Source of the DNA: Rhynchopus sp. YZ270_cl-10
Lineage: Eukaryota; Euglenozoa; Diplonemea; Diplonemida; Diplonemidae
Assembly: GCA_964035575.1 (NCBI GenBank)
Contig: OZ037868.1
Coordinates: 992,001 to 1,056,000 of the forward strand
Length of the DNA: 64,000 nt
Direction: 5' to 3'
Of the stretch, positions 43,157 to 53,236 are shown piece after piece. The notes under the pieces were generated by a model. That model searched no databases and was not told the origin of the DNA. It saw nothing but the letters and a program-made list of their open reading frames with translations. Position numbers and translations under genes: made by a program. Every line of letters begins with the position of its first letter. The first letter of the stretch is position 1.

Positions 43157-43809
43157 TGCTGTGTCCTTCTTTTAATCTCCTTTCCTCCTGAAGATGCGGG
43201 CGCAGGTGCCCACATCTCCAGGACCAAGGTACCCACGGCATACCACAGGCAGAGAACCCCCCATCCCAAAAAACCCCCATTTTTAAGGGTGAACCGACGA
43301 ACCAACGGATAAATAAAAAAAATAATGAATAAAAGTGAACCGACGAACCAACGGTTAGCATTAGGCCTGGTTCATCTTCGGGTGTCTACACTAAAACAAC
43401 CAAGTTTTCAAAAAACAAAAAAATAAGAGTTTTCAGTTCTCTTTCCCTCTTACCCCTACCTTTCTCACCCGCTTGGCCCCCTTTGTTTCTGTTCCAAAAA
43501 AAAATATACAAAAAAACGATTCCCTCCTCCCTCTTTTTTTTGCACAAATTTATTGCAAACGTCAAGCAATTCGAGTCTATAATCAAACAATCTTTTAGCC
43601 CCGCCGACTTCATTTTCTTGAAGCTTTCACCGCACATGCTCCCCTCAAGGAATGGTTTAAAAAAAAAAAATCTTTCAAAAAACACCCACTCAACCTTCAT
43701 CAGATCCCCCTTGCAATACACCAAACGTTCCTCTCACTCTCCTCTTCAGCCCATCTTATGCGCTGAGGCTAGGAGGGGAGGAAAAAATCAAATTTAGCCG
43801 ATAAAAAAA

Positions 43810-45036
43810 ATGGATGTCATCGCAACTATCGCTGAGACGGGAGATTCAGCGGTGATGGAGATTGATCGTATGGACACTGTGTTGTGTGTGAAAAAGAAGA
43901 TTGCGCGCGCTTTGGTGGGGTCGTCTCGGTTTCATTTGTATAGTGTTCAGGATGAAGAAGAGGAATTGCTTGCGGATGATTCAGTTCATATGCAGCATCT
44001 TGCTGTTGCACAGTACCAACATCTTTCAGTTCGCATGACCCACTATGTGAGCACCCCTGCCACGTATCAACAAGAGCACATCACGGCCGCTTCTGTTGCG
44101 CATACGACAGGGCTTTTGGCTACCATGGGGTCTGCAGGGAAGGTGACAGTGTTTTGTGTGAGAACGGAGAGAACTGTGGCGTCATTGAGGGTGAATGGAA
44201 CGCATAAGCGGTCGCAGTTTAGTTTGGTCTTTGCGGACTGCGAGACGTCTCTGTTTGTTTCTACTGAAAAGAAGATTCTTCGCGTCGATCTGCGCCTGCT
44301 CGAGACGAATGACCACAACACCACCGAACTGCATCTGGTTGACTCAATCGCGTTCACCCGATACAACTCCTGCATCCGCCAGCTTTGCTCCCAATCCTCT
44401 CTTCTCTGTGGAGCAGGCAGTCGAGGCATTTCCATATGGGATTCGCAAGACCTACGCCACAGAACCACCCTTTCAGGGGAGAATACACAGTTTGTGTTTG
44501 TTGCTTGCTCAGAAGGGAAGGTCTTTGGATCAGGTCAGGGCCGTATTTTTGTCTGGGATGTGGCATCGTATGTTCTGCTGCATTCTGTGAGCCAGAGGTT
44601 GCCTCAAGAACAGCTCTGTGCTACAAGGCATCTTTCGGTGCAAGGTGGGCTGTTGTTTTGTGTAGCGAACGATCGTGCGGTGATGTATTACGTCGACACC
44701 ATGCACGTTGCTGCAAAAGGGGTTATCCCAGAAAGCTTCGAGCACATCTGCCCGACACCCTGCGGGAGTGCGGTGTTCTGCTCATACAACAAAGGGGAGT
44801 TGGCTATATGGAACGGCCACACCCTCCAAAGAGAACCACACAGCCTACAGATAGAGGCACGAAGAAGCTATGTAAAGGATGGTGGAGGTGGAGGTGCAGG
44901 TGCAGGTGTTATGGGAAAAGTCGAAAAAATGCTCTTTTCGTACACAGGGGCAGAGCTGTTCGTTGCAGAGTCGGGCACTATCCGTGTCGAAAAAATCTGT
45001 GGTTGCAAACGGAAACGGCAAGGGGGAGGGCTATAG
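43810..45036 (+). CDS. Ubiquitin-like/WD40 protein, 408 aa
   Basis: Residues 1-75 look like a ubiquitin fold (M-D-V-I-A-T-I-A-E-T-G-D-S-A-V-M-E-I-D, V-L-C-V-K-K-K-I-A-R-A-L, F-H-L-Y-S-V-Q-D-E-E-E-E-L, Q-H-L-S-V-R-M) without a terminal Gly-Gly. The rest is a degenerate beta-propeller with WD-like blade ends G-I-S-I-W-D, G-R-I-F-V-W-D and G-E-L-A-I-W-N, and short blades before them. A Gly/Ala linker (about residue 358-366) precedes the last part, and the tail is basic (C-K-R-K-R-Q). A Ubl fused to a WD40 propeller is uncommon. The start lies at the end of an A-rich leader following a long pyrimidine tract. The exact partner is unknown; scaffold or adaptor function is an inference. Confidence 0.75.
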   Translation: MDVIATIAETGDSAVMEIDRMDTVLCVKKKIARALVGSSRFHLYSVQDEEEELLADDSVHMQHLAVAQYQHLSVRMTHYVSTPATYQQEHITAASVAHTTGLLATMGSAGKVTVFCVRTERTVASLRVNGTHKRSQFSLVFADCETSLFVSTEKKILRVDLRLLETNDHNTTELHLVDSIAFTRYNSCIRQLCSQSSLLCGAGSRGISIWDSQDLRHRTTLSGENTQFVFVACSEGKVFGSGQGRIFVWDVASYVLLHSVSQRLPQEQLCATRHLSVQGGLLFCVANDRAVMYYVDTMHVAAKGVIPESFEHICPTPCGSAVFCSYNKGELAIWNGHTLQREPHSLQIEARRSYVKDGGGGGAGAGVMGKVEKMLFSYTGAELFVAESGTIRVEKICGCKRKRQGGGL

Positions 45037-47757
45037 AGTGGAGAGAGAGAGAAAGAGAGAGTTTTTTTTTTTTGTGGTATTTCTGTGGAAAATGTATGCA
45101 GAGGGTTAGGGGTGAGGTTCTTGAAATTGGTTTGCTGGCATTTTTAATGTGATATTGAAAACCCTAGAAACCAGTTTCAGGAGAGTCTTCTAATCCCAGA
45201 ACGTATAGAGTAAGGAAGAAAAGGCAGAAAAAATGGTGCAGTTTTTTTTTTTTCTCGCGAAAGTTTGTTTGAATTCAAACATACGCACCTCATTTGAAAT
45301 CGATTTTTCCCCCCAATGTTGTATGCATTCTTCTCTCTTTTGACTGGTCATTCACATTTTTTTTGACCGTTTACAGATGAGATGATTGAGCACGACCCCG
45401 TTCCCCTATCGTCCATGCCCTAAGCACAGATCTTTACCCAGTTGCTGCGAAGTGATTTGTGTCTTCAATTTTATTAAAACACGGACCTTTTGGGCGGACT
45501 CCACCGTGTTGCTTTAAAAAAAAAAAGTACGCACAACAGAGTGGGCCACAAGCCACATCTACACTTCCCACACCTCCCCCTTCCCCTTCCCTCCTCCCTC
45601 CAGCGAACAAGAAACAGCAAACTGTGCTATATGGTTTACGACCTTTCTCTCTGCTGTCATTTCCCATTGTCACCGTACCTTTTTTTTTTTTTTTTTCATT
45701 TTGTTTTCCTTTTGGCACCTCCCCCGTTTGGTATTTTGTCAAAGCAGCCATGAATCTGTCCTTGGACATACCAATGGATTGCTGTTCAGTGCATCATCTC
45801 AGAGACTCATTGTAGTTGGTGTTACACTGCGGTTGAACAAATACAGACCTGTGTGTAGGCTTTGGGTTGCATAGGGTGGTCCGTACGCGAATCGTGTTTT
45901 TTTTTTTTTTTGTACAAACTCCGCCATTTGCGTTTTTTCTGAATGGGCCGGATTACCGGCTATGGGTTTGTGTGTTTGCACGCAACGTCACTCGTGTGGA
46001 ATAAAAATGTTTGTCATCATAAAGTTTTCTCCTGTGACTCGCCAGTCCAGGGGTGGCTAGTATATTGGAGCAAGGTGTTTGCAGTGCAGGCATTTAGACG
46101 CAGCTTTTGTATCATTTCTTTTTCTTTCTTTGATTTTTTTTCCTTTTTTTCCAAAAAAAAGTGTTCGGGGAAAGATCATAACATTTTTATGTTCGGGTTT
46201 CAACCGACTGAACGATGTTTTAGTGAGAATCATTGTTTGATTTGCGTTTTGTTTATTTTGGTTCTATGTACCAAATACAGAAGATGGCCAAAGGGAACAA
46301 ACAACAAGGGTGAACGGTGCAGATACGGTTGTCATTTTTCACTGACACATTCAACTCGCACCCATCCAGTGAAATGTACCCCCGCGAGAGGGGTGAAGAA
46401 AACAACACACGGCCAATGTATTCTATCTAGGTGTCGGTACAAATTGGAGTGAATTAGAGTCTTCTTAGTGTTTGATTATTAGAGTGTGATTAGAGCATGC
46501 GAAAACTCTAACTGGACTCTAATAATCTATTTATTCAGACTCAAAATTTTAATCAGACCGGCGACTAGAATTGTAAAAATAAATAGGCAGCATACTGTAT
46601 CTTGAAGTACCATTGCGCACACCTCATAAGAAGTTTTTCTTTTTCAATGTTTTCAAGATATTGAAGAGGACGAATGACGTCTTTACCTTCCGTAGGTACA
46701 AAGGCTTCAGTCAACATTAAGTACAGACCCTATTAGCCCCAAGTGGGTTCTTAGGTGATTGTTGACACAAAAACAAAAACAAAAAAAGTAACAAAAACTG
46801 AAAGAAACTTGGTGATTGTACCGCGTACGGTGGTTCTGTTTTTCAACAAAATTTTTCATCAAAATAAAATAAAATAGAAAATCATTCGCTTTTATTACCC
46901 CCCCTTATACCCCCTCACCCTTTGTGACTAGCTCAGAGAGCTAAGATTCATTCAACAATTTTGTCTCATTTTTTTCCCCCCTCGCCACGTATAGCCGTTC
47001 TTGGTGGGGCACCTGCCTCACTTTCACTTTTCACTTTCACCTTGCTACTCTTTTGGTTGTGGTTACACAGCCTTTGCAGGCGCACAGTGCGCTACTTTTT
47101 TTCTTCTTCTTCTTGTCAAACCGTACCATCACAGTTTTATTTTATTTTTTGTATCATTCATTCAATAGTGTGATTCGAAGCCGAACGTATACCACGTAAA
47201 CACTTTGTCAAGGCTGGTGTACCCTTTTTTTTGACGTTCTGATCACACCAACTGCACTTGCGCTTTGGGGGACGCACTTTGTGTTGGCAGCCACGTTTGC
47301 CTCCTTGAGTGCTTCTCCATGTCTTATGGGAATTTATACCCCTATCCAAACCCCTTTACAACCACTATTTAGGTAAGCACAAAAGGTGTTTTTATGTTAT
47401 TTTAGCAACTTTTCTCTCTTTACTTCTTGTACGCGTTGCGATTCTACCGTTGCCTCAGAGTTTTGTGATTGCACACCGTACCCCCCTCAGGATGCCCAAC
47501 CCCTGCTATTGGTTTTTTCTTTGCCCACATTTTTTTTTATATATTCTCAGCCCTCAGCCCGACAGAACAGAAACGAACCCCCCCTATCTATTAATTTTTA
47601 AATCTTGGTTGTACGCGAGCAGTGCAGGGATACGGCTAACTAGCCGACAGCTGTCCGAGCAGTCCGTCCAGCGTGTCTTCCTCATCCTCATCGTGCTGCA
47701 TCTTGTCTTCGTCTCGTTTTTGTCCTTGTTGCTAGTGTCCTCGTTGCTTCTTCCGTG
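45037..47757. other. Long intergenic region
   Basis: This is AT-rich sequence with T-runs and (TTTTATT)-like tracts. The hairpin remnant CAGGCGCACAGTGCGCTACTTTTTTT lies at about 47076-47101. A pyrimidine-rich frame at 47309-47758 is hydrophobic by composition only. No gene is supported. Confidence 0.55.
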
Positions 47758-47883
47758 ATGTGCAAGCAAGACTTCGTCCCGCAGTGTGCCTCCCGAAAGA
47801 GCATCGTGCGGGCAAGTTCAGTTCTATTCTTATATTTTCCAACCACTCCTCCACAAGAATACAGGTACCTGACGGGAGGGGAG

Positions 47884-49686
47884 ATGGGGATGCAGTGTCT
47901 CAATGGCGTGCTCTCCTTGGACGGGACACTGAGCAGGAAAAGAAAGGAGCTGCGCACACAGTTCTTCACCTTTGCCTGTGTGGGATGGTGGGCGAATCTA
48001 TTTGGTCTGGTGTTCAATTTAGATGCACATAGAAGCACCCCCGTCATCTTGGTAGGAACACTTGCCATCATGCTTGGGTGCAGCATTGGGATCTGTGCAG
48101 TGTTGTGCAGGGTTCCGTTGACAACGAGGACAGTTGTGGGCACGTTGTACACGGTCACATGTGGAATACTGATGTTGGATTTGAATGCACGGGTCATCTC
48201 CATTGATGCATGGCCCCTCCTCGTGCTCGTCATCGACATGCTGCTTGTGATGCAGGTGCCCATACGGTATAGTCAAGGTCTTGTGGGTTTTGTTGTCATG
48301 TGGTTGTTGCTGCTTGGTGCTGAGGAGAGCTTCAGGTTTGGTCTGTTCGAGATGCCCGGGTTGGCAGAGCAGGAGGGTGAGCACGGACGGCTGTATTACT
48401 TGAAGGAGAAGTTTGTCTGTGAGACGCTGCCCTGTCCAGTGCAGTTCCCTTCGCCTGCTCTATCAATGTCATTGTCTGTGTTTGTGATTGACTTCATCGT
48501 GACACGTGGTTTCGCACGTGAGGTACTGAAGGAGCAGGCATCAATGGAGCGGACGATCAACGCTGTGCAGGAGATCGCCTCGCTCCTGGCAAGGTACGAC
48601 GTGGAGAAGGTGGCGGAGCTGCTGGAGGAGCATGAACATGAGCTGCCTGAGGGGATGACAGTAGCACTGCGTGCGTTGGAGAATAACCTGCGGTCGTACA
48701 AAGCGTACCTGCCACTGACGTGTCTGCTTGTGGATGAAGACAGCGAAGTTGAGTGCACCGAAGACGTCAGTATAGAGGGTACGGAACAAGATTGTGCAGA
48801 GCAAACAGCATCTTCTGAGAGTGGTTCCACAAATGTAAGCTTACGTGCTGCTATTGTACGACACGTTGCTCTGGGGCTCACGTCTGTGAAGGCGACTCTG
48901 CTGACGGTGAACATCAAAGACACGTTGCGTCTGGTGGAGCAGGACAGTGCACACTTCTCCTCCTTCTTCACAACTCTTCTTCTGAAGACGTTGAAGGCAA
49001 CAGAGAAACGGTGTGGGATGGTGGACGTGTTCGTCGGTGACAGGGTGCACTGCTCGTTCAACACGTCAAGGCAGTGTGCAAACCACGCCACCTCAGCACT
49101 GCACACAGCAACGATGCTGCTCAGAGGGTTGAAGTTGTCGCAGGTGAACATCGGTGTTGCGACTGGGGAGGTGCTGCGTGGTGACATGGGGTGTGAAGTG
49201 ATGCGCCGCTTCAGCATGGTGGGCACACTAGTGCGTGACGTGCATGGGATGGAACGTGCAGGACGTATCCTTGGCTGCGACGTGCTCTGCAACCGTGTGT
49301 GCTTCAGCGATGCTGAGTGTGAACACGAAATGCGCTTGATGCCGTGCAAGGTGGAAGTGTCTGCAACCTCCGACACACCTGAAGTGGTTGCCGAGCTGAT
49401 TCCTAACACCGAAGAAGCCGACCCTGAAACTGGAGAATGGATGTACCAGATCGGGAAGAACAAGAAGTGGGAGAACTACAACACAGCAGTGCGGAAGTAC
49501 CTGAAAGGCGATGCGTCTGCAGCAGCGGTTGAAGAGGCTGCACAGGGTTGTCCTTGTGAACGGAGCCCTTTGAACGTGCATCCCTCGACAGTCAAGGGCG
49601 GGCTTCTGAGTGTGGCCTTGGCAGGCACGACTGCTGTGGGAAGGGACAACCGAGTAGAAAGCTTTGGGGTGGGGAAGGGAGTCTGA
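47884..49686 (+). CDS. Multi-pass membrane protein with degenerate class III nucleotidyl cyclase domain, 600 aa
   Basis: About six hydrophobic segments lie in residues 20-215, then a helical linker and N-L-R-S-Y-K-A-Y-L-P, a phrase I associate with a large protist family. The class III cyclase fold is at about 315-470: L-L-T-V-N-I-K-D-T-L in place of F-x-D-I-x-x-F; F-V-G-D-R-V-H-C-S-F-N for the second metal hairpin; N-I-G-V-A-T-G-E-V-L-R-G-D-M-G; F-S-M-V-G-T-L-V-R-D-V-H-G-M-E-R-A-G for the V-G-x-x-V-N-x-A-x-R-L helix. The first metal Asp is Asn and the transition-state Asn/Arg helix is altered, so cyclase activity is doubtful. A C-terminal E-W-M-Y-Q-I..N-Y-N-T-A-V motif follows. ATG 47884 was chosen because it follows a pyrimidine tract with AATACAG; the frame also has an ATG at 47758 (642 aa). 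Confidence 0.8.
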   Translation: MGMQCLNGVLSLDGTLSRKRKELRTQFFTFACVGWWANLFGLVFNLDAHRSTPVILVGTLAIMLGCSIGICAVLCRVPLTTRTVVGTLYTVTCGILMLDLNARVISIDAWPLLVLVIDMLLVMQVPIRYSQGLVGFVVMWLLLLGAEESFRFGLFEMPGLAEQEGEHGRLYYLKEKFVCETLPCPVQFPSPALSMSLSVFVIDFIVTRGFAREVLKEQASMERTINAVQEIASLLARYDVEKVAELLEEHEHELPEGMTVALRALENNLRSYKAYLPLTCLLVDEDSEVECTEDVSIEGTEQDCAEQTASSESGSTNVSLRAAIVRHVALGLTSVKATLLTVNIKDTLRLVEQDSAHFSSFFTTLLLKTLKATEKRCGMVDVFVGDRVHCSFNTSRQCANHATSALHTATMLLRGLKLSQVNIGVATGEVLRGDMGCEVMRRFSMVGTLVRDVHGMERAGRILGCDVLCNRVCFSDAECEHEMRLMPCKVEVSATSDTPEVVAELIPNTEEADPETGEWMYQIGKNKKWENYNTAVRKYLKGDASAAAVEEAAQGCPCERSPLNVHPSTVKGGLLSVALAGTTAVGRDNRVESFGVGKGV

Positions 49687-50480
49687 GTGGGCAAGGCTGC
49701 GATTGTACCGTTTTATTGCGTACTGCGAGGAAGCGCTGTGGTGCCACGTCATGAGCCTCCGTTTGATGAATGTATTCATATCGTGTGGCTGTGCTCTATT
49801 TCCATAGATGCAAGCTGTTGCACTGCTCATGAGGTCGTAGCTTATGAGCCCCTTTCTTCAGTTTAGGGTTTTGTGGTGGCGGCGCGAGCAAGATCCACAC
49901 CTGAGGGGTATTGAGGTTCTATACTGTAACAACTTTTCTCTCACCATATTGAATCAGAACTGTCGCCTATTTCTTGAGGGTAGAGCTGTGCAGAGTGACA
50001 GCATTGCCATTATGCTGTGGTCTCTAGAGCACCAAGGGGGGGTCATCCAAGAATGCATTGTGTGAGTGTTTTGGGATGAGGTCCTGGGTTGGCCTCGTTG
50101 GTTGGACACAATCATCGTTCTCATCTGCGACGCTACGTTGAAACGGTGGTCCACAGCGGAAGGTATCTGCTAGTCTCGAGGGAGGCTTTGCATCAGGATG
50201 GTATCGCTGATCATTTGGGTTTGGGTACACTAGCTTGGCAGGGGCGCCACGTTGTCTGCATGATGTACACAGTCATTTTGCATGACGTTTGGGTTAACAA
50301 AACTCGGGAAGTAGGTTACGGAAAAGGGAGTGCATGGCACGGAGGGGTCAAAGGAGTGAAGGGAAGGGGGATGGGGGCATCGCGCTCCATTATCACTCAA
50401 ACACTCCCCGCCTCCCCCATCACCACCCTGCAGATCCACATTCAAGAGTATTTTGTTAAAGAGGAAACCAACACAGCACA
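49687..50480. other. Intergenic region
   Basis: I see no gene or repeat family. A pyrimidine-rich CCCCGCCTCCCCCATCACCACCCTGCAG tract at about 50405-50434 is the likely trans-splice acceptor for the next gene. Confidence 0.5.
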
Positions 50481-52154
50481 ATGTTTGCTCCTGCCCCTCC
50501 TCAGGCGACCGCACCACCAGCTCCAGCAGAGCTTCTAGCCTACGGTGCGATGAGGGAGGCCGTGCACCAGGATCCGACTGGGATGTTGTACCCACCACCA
50601 CCATCATCACCACCGCCGGTAGCAGCACAAAACGGATGGCAGTGTGGACGCTGTGGGAAATCAGGGCAGACAACGAAGGAGTGCACGATGTGTGGGCACA
50701 CTTCCGATGGCACACCAACGAGCACATGGGCGTGCAGGAAGTGCACCTTCCGCAATGCAGCTGAAGATGTGCTGTGTCAGATATGTGAAGAGGGACACAA
50801 CGAGGTGCGTCAGGTGCAGCCAGTGCAGCAGGTACAGCCAGTACAGCAGGTGCAGGAGGCAGTGGGGTGGGCCTGCAAGGCGTGCACTGTGCAGAACGCT
50901 AGCGGGCGCACAGTGTGTTCGGTTTGTGAAGCACCACGCCACGCACAGCAGCTGCAGCCGGTGCAGCAGAAAGAGCCTGAAGGCTGGGCCTGCAAGACGT
51001 GCACTGCGCACAATGGCAATGGAAGTGCCTTTTGCAGCATCTGCGACACACCGCGCCGATCCTCACAGCCACAGCCCCCAGCACAGCTCCAACCCGCATC
51101 AGAACTGCCAGGCTGGGTCTGCCCCTCATGCACCTGCCAGAACCTGAACGACTTTGCAGCCTGCACCAACTGCCTCCGACCATCCCCTGCCGTGCTTGCC
51201 TCTAAGTGGCCCTGCGAGGCGTGCACTGCACTGAATGACATGCACTGGTCTTTGTGTGAGGTGTGCAATGCCCCTCGGGTGGCGTCGCTTGCACCACAGG
51301 GTGCGACACAACGTAGAGACCGTGACGTGACATACGAGGCGAAACGTTTGGTGCAGGAGTACGGGGCGACGTACGGCTTCACACACCACGAGGTTGCACA
51401 GTGCATACACCGCTATGCAGACGCCTCAGGGGACACAGTGCGCGAGGCCTCCCAGGTGCTCATCACACACCGCTTTGATGTCGACAAAGCTATCGCCGCC
51501 TTCCTCTCCTCAGGCTCCAACCCGCTCATTCCATACCGTGAAAACACTGTCCAAATTGTGTGCCCTATTTGCCAAGAAGATATTCCTGCGGGAGATGCAA
51601 TTCATTTAGTGGAGTGCGATCATTCATTTTGCAAGGAATGCGCCAAGGGGCAGATTGACGCAAAGCTTTCTGATGGCGACATTCAAATCAAATGTCTGGC
51701 GCATGGGTGTGCTTGCCATTTCAATGAGACCGAGATTGCGACTATCGCTGGTGCAAAGGTGTTGTCAACGATTTTGGAGCGAAGCTGTATGCGTGCCGTT
51801 GAGGTGTCTCCAAATCTGAAGGGATGCAGGACTGCAGACTGTAAATACGTGGTCGCATTGGTGGATGGCATGGATACGACGTTGCACTGTCCTATGTGCA
51901 AGAAAACGCAATGTATCGTGTGCGGTGCAGAAAATGGTCATCCAGGCATGTCCTGTGAACAGTACGTCCAGTCTGGTATCAGTGCAGAAGAACGCAGGAA
52001 GAGCCTTGCAGAGATGCGTGCTGCCAACATTAAAGTCTGTCCGAAGTGTGGCAACGGTGTGGTGCGCAACGGAGGCTGCGACATGATGTCGTGCAGATGT
52101 GGGCACACATTCAACTATGCAGACAAAAAGCTTCTTGTCAACGCCCTCTCCTAG
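50481..52154 (+). CDS. RanBP2-type zinc finger / RBR ubiquitin ligase, 557 aa
   Basis: After a Pro/Ala-rich start there are six RanBP2-like zinc fingers between about residues 50 and 265 (pattern W-x-C-x-x-C-T..N-x(6-7)-C-x-x-C), such as G-W-A-C-K-T-C-T-A-H-N. These often bind ubiquitin or RNA. A helical UBA-like region follows (about 285-340). Then comes an RBR module: RING1 (C-P-I-C-Q-E-D..C-D-H-S-F-C-K-E-C), IBR (L-K-G-C..D-C-K-Y-V..H-C-P-M-C-K..C-I-V-C-G-A) and RING2 (V-C-P-K-C-G-N..G-G-C-D-M-M-S-C-R-C-G-H-T-F). The Cys of G-G-C-D fits the RING2 catalytic position that carries ubiquitin as a thioester. Finger architecture recalls HOIP/RBCK1-like ligases, but orthology is not claimed. It has a single exon. 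Confidence 0.9.
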   Translation: MFAPAPPQATAPPAPAELLAYGAMREAVHQDPTGMLYPPPPSSPPPVAAQNGWQCGRCGKSGQTTKECTMCGHTSDGTPTSTWACRKCTFRNAAEDVLCQICEEGHNEVRQVQPVQQVQPVQQVQEAVGWACKACTVQNASGRTVCSVCEAPRHAQQLQPVQQKEPEGWACKTCTAHNGNGSAFCSICDTPRRSSQPQPPAQLQPASELPGWVCPSCTCQNLNDFAACTNCLRPSPAVLASKWPCEACTALNDMHWSLCEVCNAPRVASLAPQGATQRRDRDVTYEAKRLVQEYGATYGFTHHEVAQCIHRYADASGDTVREASQVLITHRFDVDKAIAAFLSSGSNPLIPYRENTVQIVCPICQEDIPAGDAIHLVECDHSFCKECAKGQIDAKLSDGDIQIKCLAHGCACHFNETEIATIAGAKVLSTILERSCMRAVEVSPNLKGCRTADCKYVVALVDGMDTTLHCPMCKKTQCIVCGAENGHPGMSCEQYVQSGISAEERRKSLAEMRAANIKVCPKCGNGVVRNGGCDMMSCRCGHTFNYADKKLLVNALS

Positions 52155-52173
52155 ACCTTTCTCTTCTTTCAAG

Positions 52174-52868
52174 ATGGCTAAACACGAGAGTCTTAGGTCA
52201 ATCTTATCCCCTTTTTTTGTTCAAGGTGACTAAGCAGAGAGGCCTAGGTTCATCTTATAAACTGTTCATTTTTTTTCTCTCATATCCAGGATGGATTCTC
52301 GTTGTATCTCGCGACACTGCTTTGATCTCATCCTTCAAAAACAGAACAAAAATAATGAAATGCCGTTTTTTTTTCGACAACCATACGAGGTCTAAGTCCT
52401 GCAGAGGGGGGAAGAAAAGTATCTCAGTGGGCCTCCCCACTGTCCTACCCCCTCCCTATATTGGGTGCTTGTAAGTATGTGTGACGTAATGTGAGGCTTA
52501 GCTCGAATCCCTTTTTTCTTGATGAGTGCGTGAGAGGCATGTTTCAAGGGGGGGCTTTTTTTTTTAGTTTGTCACCACTTACGCACCCTTTGCATGAGTT
52601 CGACTGAGATGCGTTTTTTTTTTAAAAGCACATTTCAAATACTCTTTTGTTTGATCGTCCCCACGTACCCATATCTCCACACTCCTCACCTAACGTGCCT
52701 TCTTCTCTTTCCTTTTCCTGCGAAAAAAAGCAGTGCATGGTCCACGATACGCTTTCAATAAACCCGACTACTATTGCTCACCTAGATAGGTCTTTTTACA
52801 TGGTTGCGAGCTCAGAGAGGTTCCCTTTGTTAGGTGGCGAAGAGAGAGGCTTAAGTTCTTACAAACTG
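52174..52868 (+). repeat. Cluster of three copies of the 38 bp dispersed motif
   Basis: The copies start at 52174 (ATGGCTAAACACGAGAGTC), 52224 (GGTGACTAAGCAGAGAGGCC) and 52833 (GGTGGCGAAGAGAGAGGC), each followed by TTAGGT/A..TCTTA(TAAAC)-like sequence. Their place, just after a stop codon and before the next leader, suggests an RNA-processing or old SINE-tail signal. Confidence 0.6.
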
Positions 52869-53087
52869 TTTTCTCTTTGTGCTCTGCTGTGGAATGTTGG
52901 CCTGGCCTAGGGGGGGTTTTTTTTGTCCCCTCCCTCCTTCCGGATCATAGATTTGAGGAGCAGATGCAAGGGGGAGGTGGCGCAACGCTAGCCTAACAAA
53001 AGAAAAGGAGTAATTTCTTGGTGATTTTTTTTGTGAGTGGAAAAGGATCATCTGCTGACCACCCCCGAGGGGTTTCTCACCCCCCCA

Positions 53088-53236
53088 CACGACGGGACCC
53101 AGTGACAAGTGACAAGTGAAAATGACAAGTGAATGACACGTAAATCACTTGTCATGGCAAGTGAATGACCTACAGCCCAGTGAAAAGTGACTTATTTGTC
53201 ATTTTCACTTGTCGCTTGTCACTGGGTCCTGTCGTG
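53088..53236. mobile_element. CACGAC..GTCGTG MITE, copy 2
   Basis: The 149 bp element has inverted ends of over 40 bp with few mismatches, CACGACGGGACCCAGTGACA to its near-complement. No clear TA duplication remains. It is the same family as 9093-9232. Confidence 0.8.

Larger units (their letters stand above)
42430..43369. mobile_element. hAT-like non-autonomous transposon, 940 bp
   Basis: Perfect 16 bp terminal inverted repeats CAGGCCTAATGCTAAC / GTTAGCATTAGGCCTG bound the element. Perfect 8 bp target duplications GTTCATCT lie at 42422-42429 and 43370-43377. Ends beginning CAG with 8 bp duplications are typical of hAT. The left half contains the 375 bp repeat also at 6981; the right half contains an acidic minus-strand ORF (42926-43156). 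No transposase is present, so mobility would need a trans-acting enzyme. Confidence 0.85.

Noticed and set aside
47309-47758. Hydrophobic 149-codon ORF upstream of the cyclase-like gene
   Set aside because: Its hydrophobicity comes from pyrimidine-rich spacer; no domain or clean start context is present.
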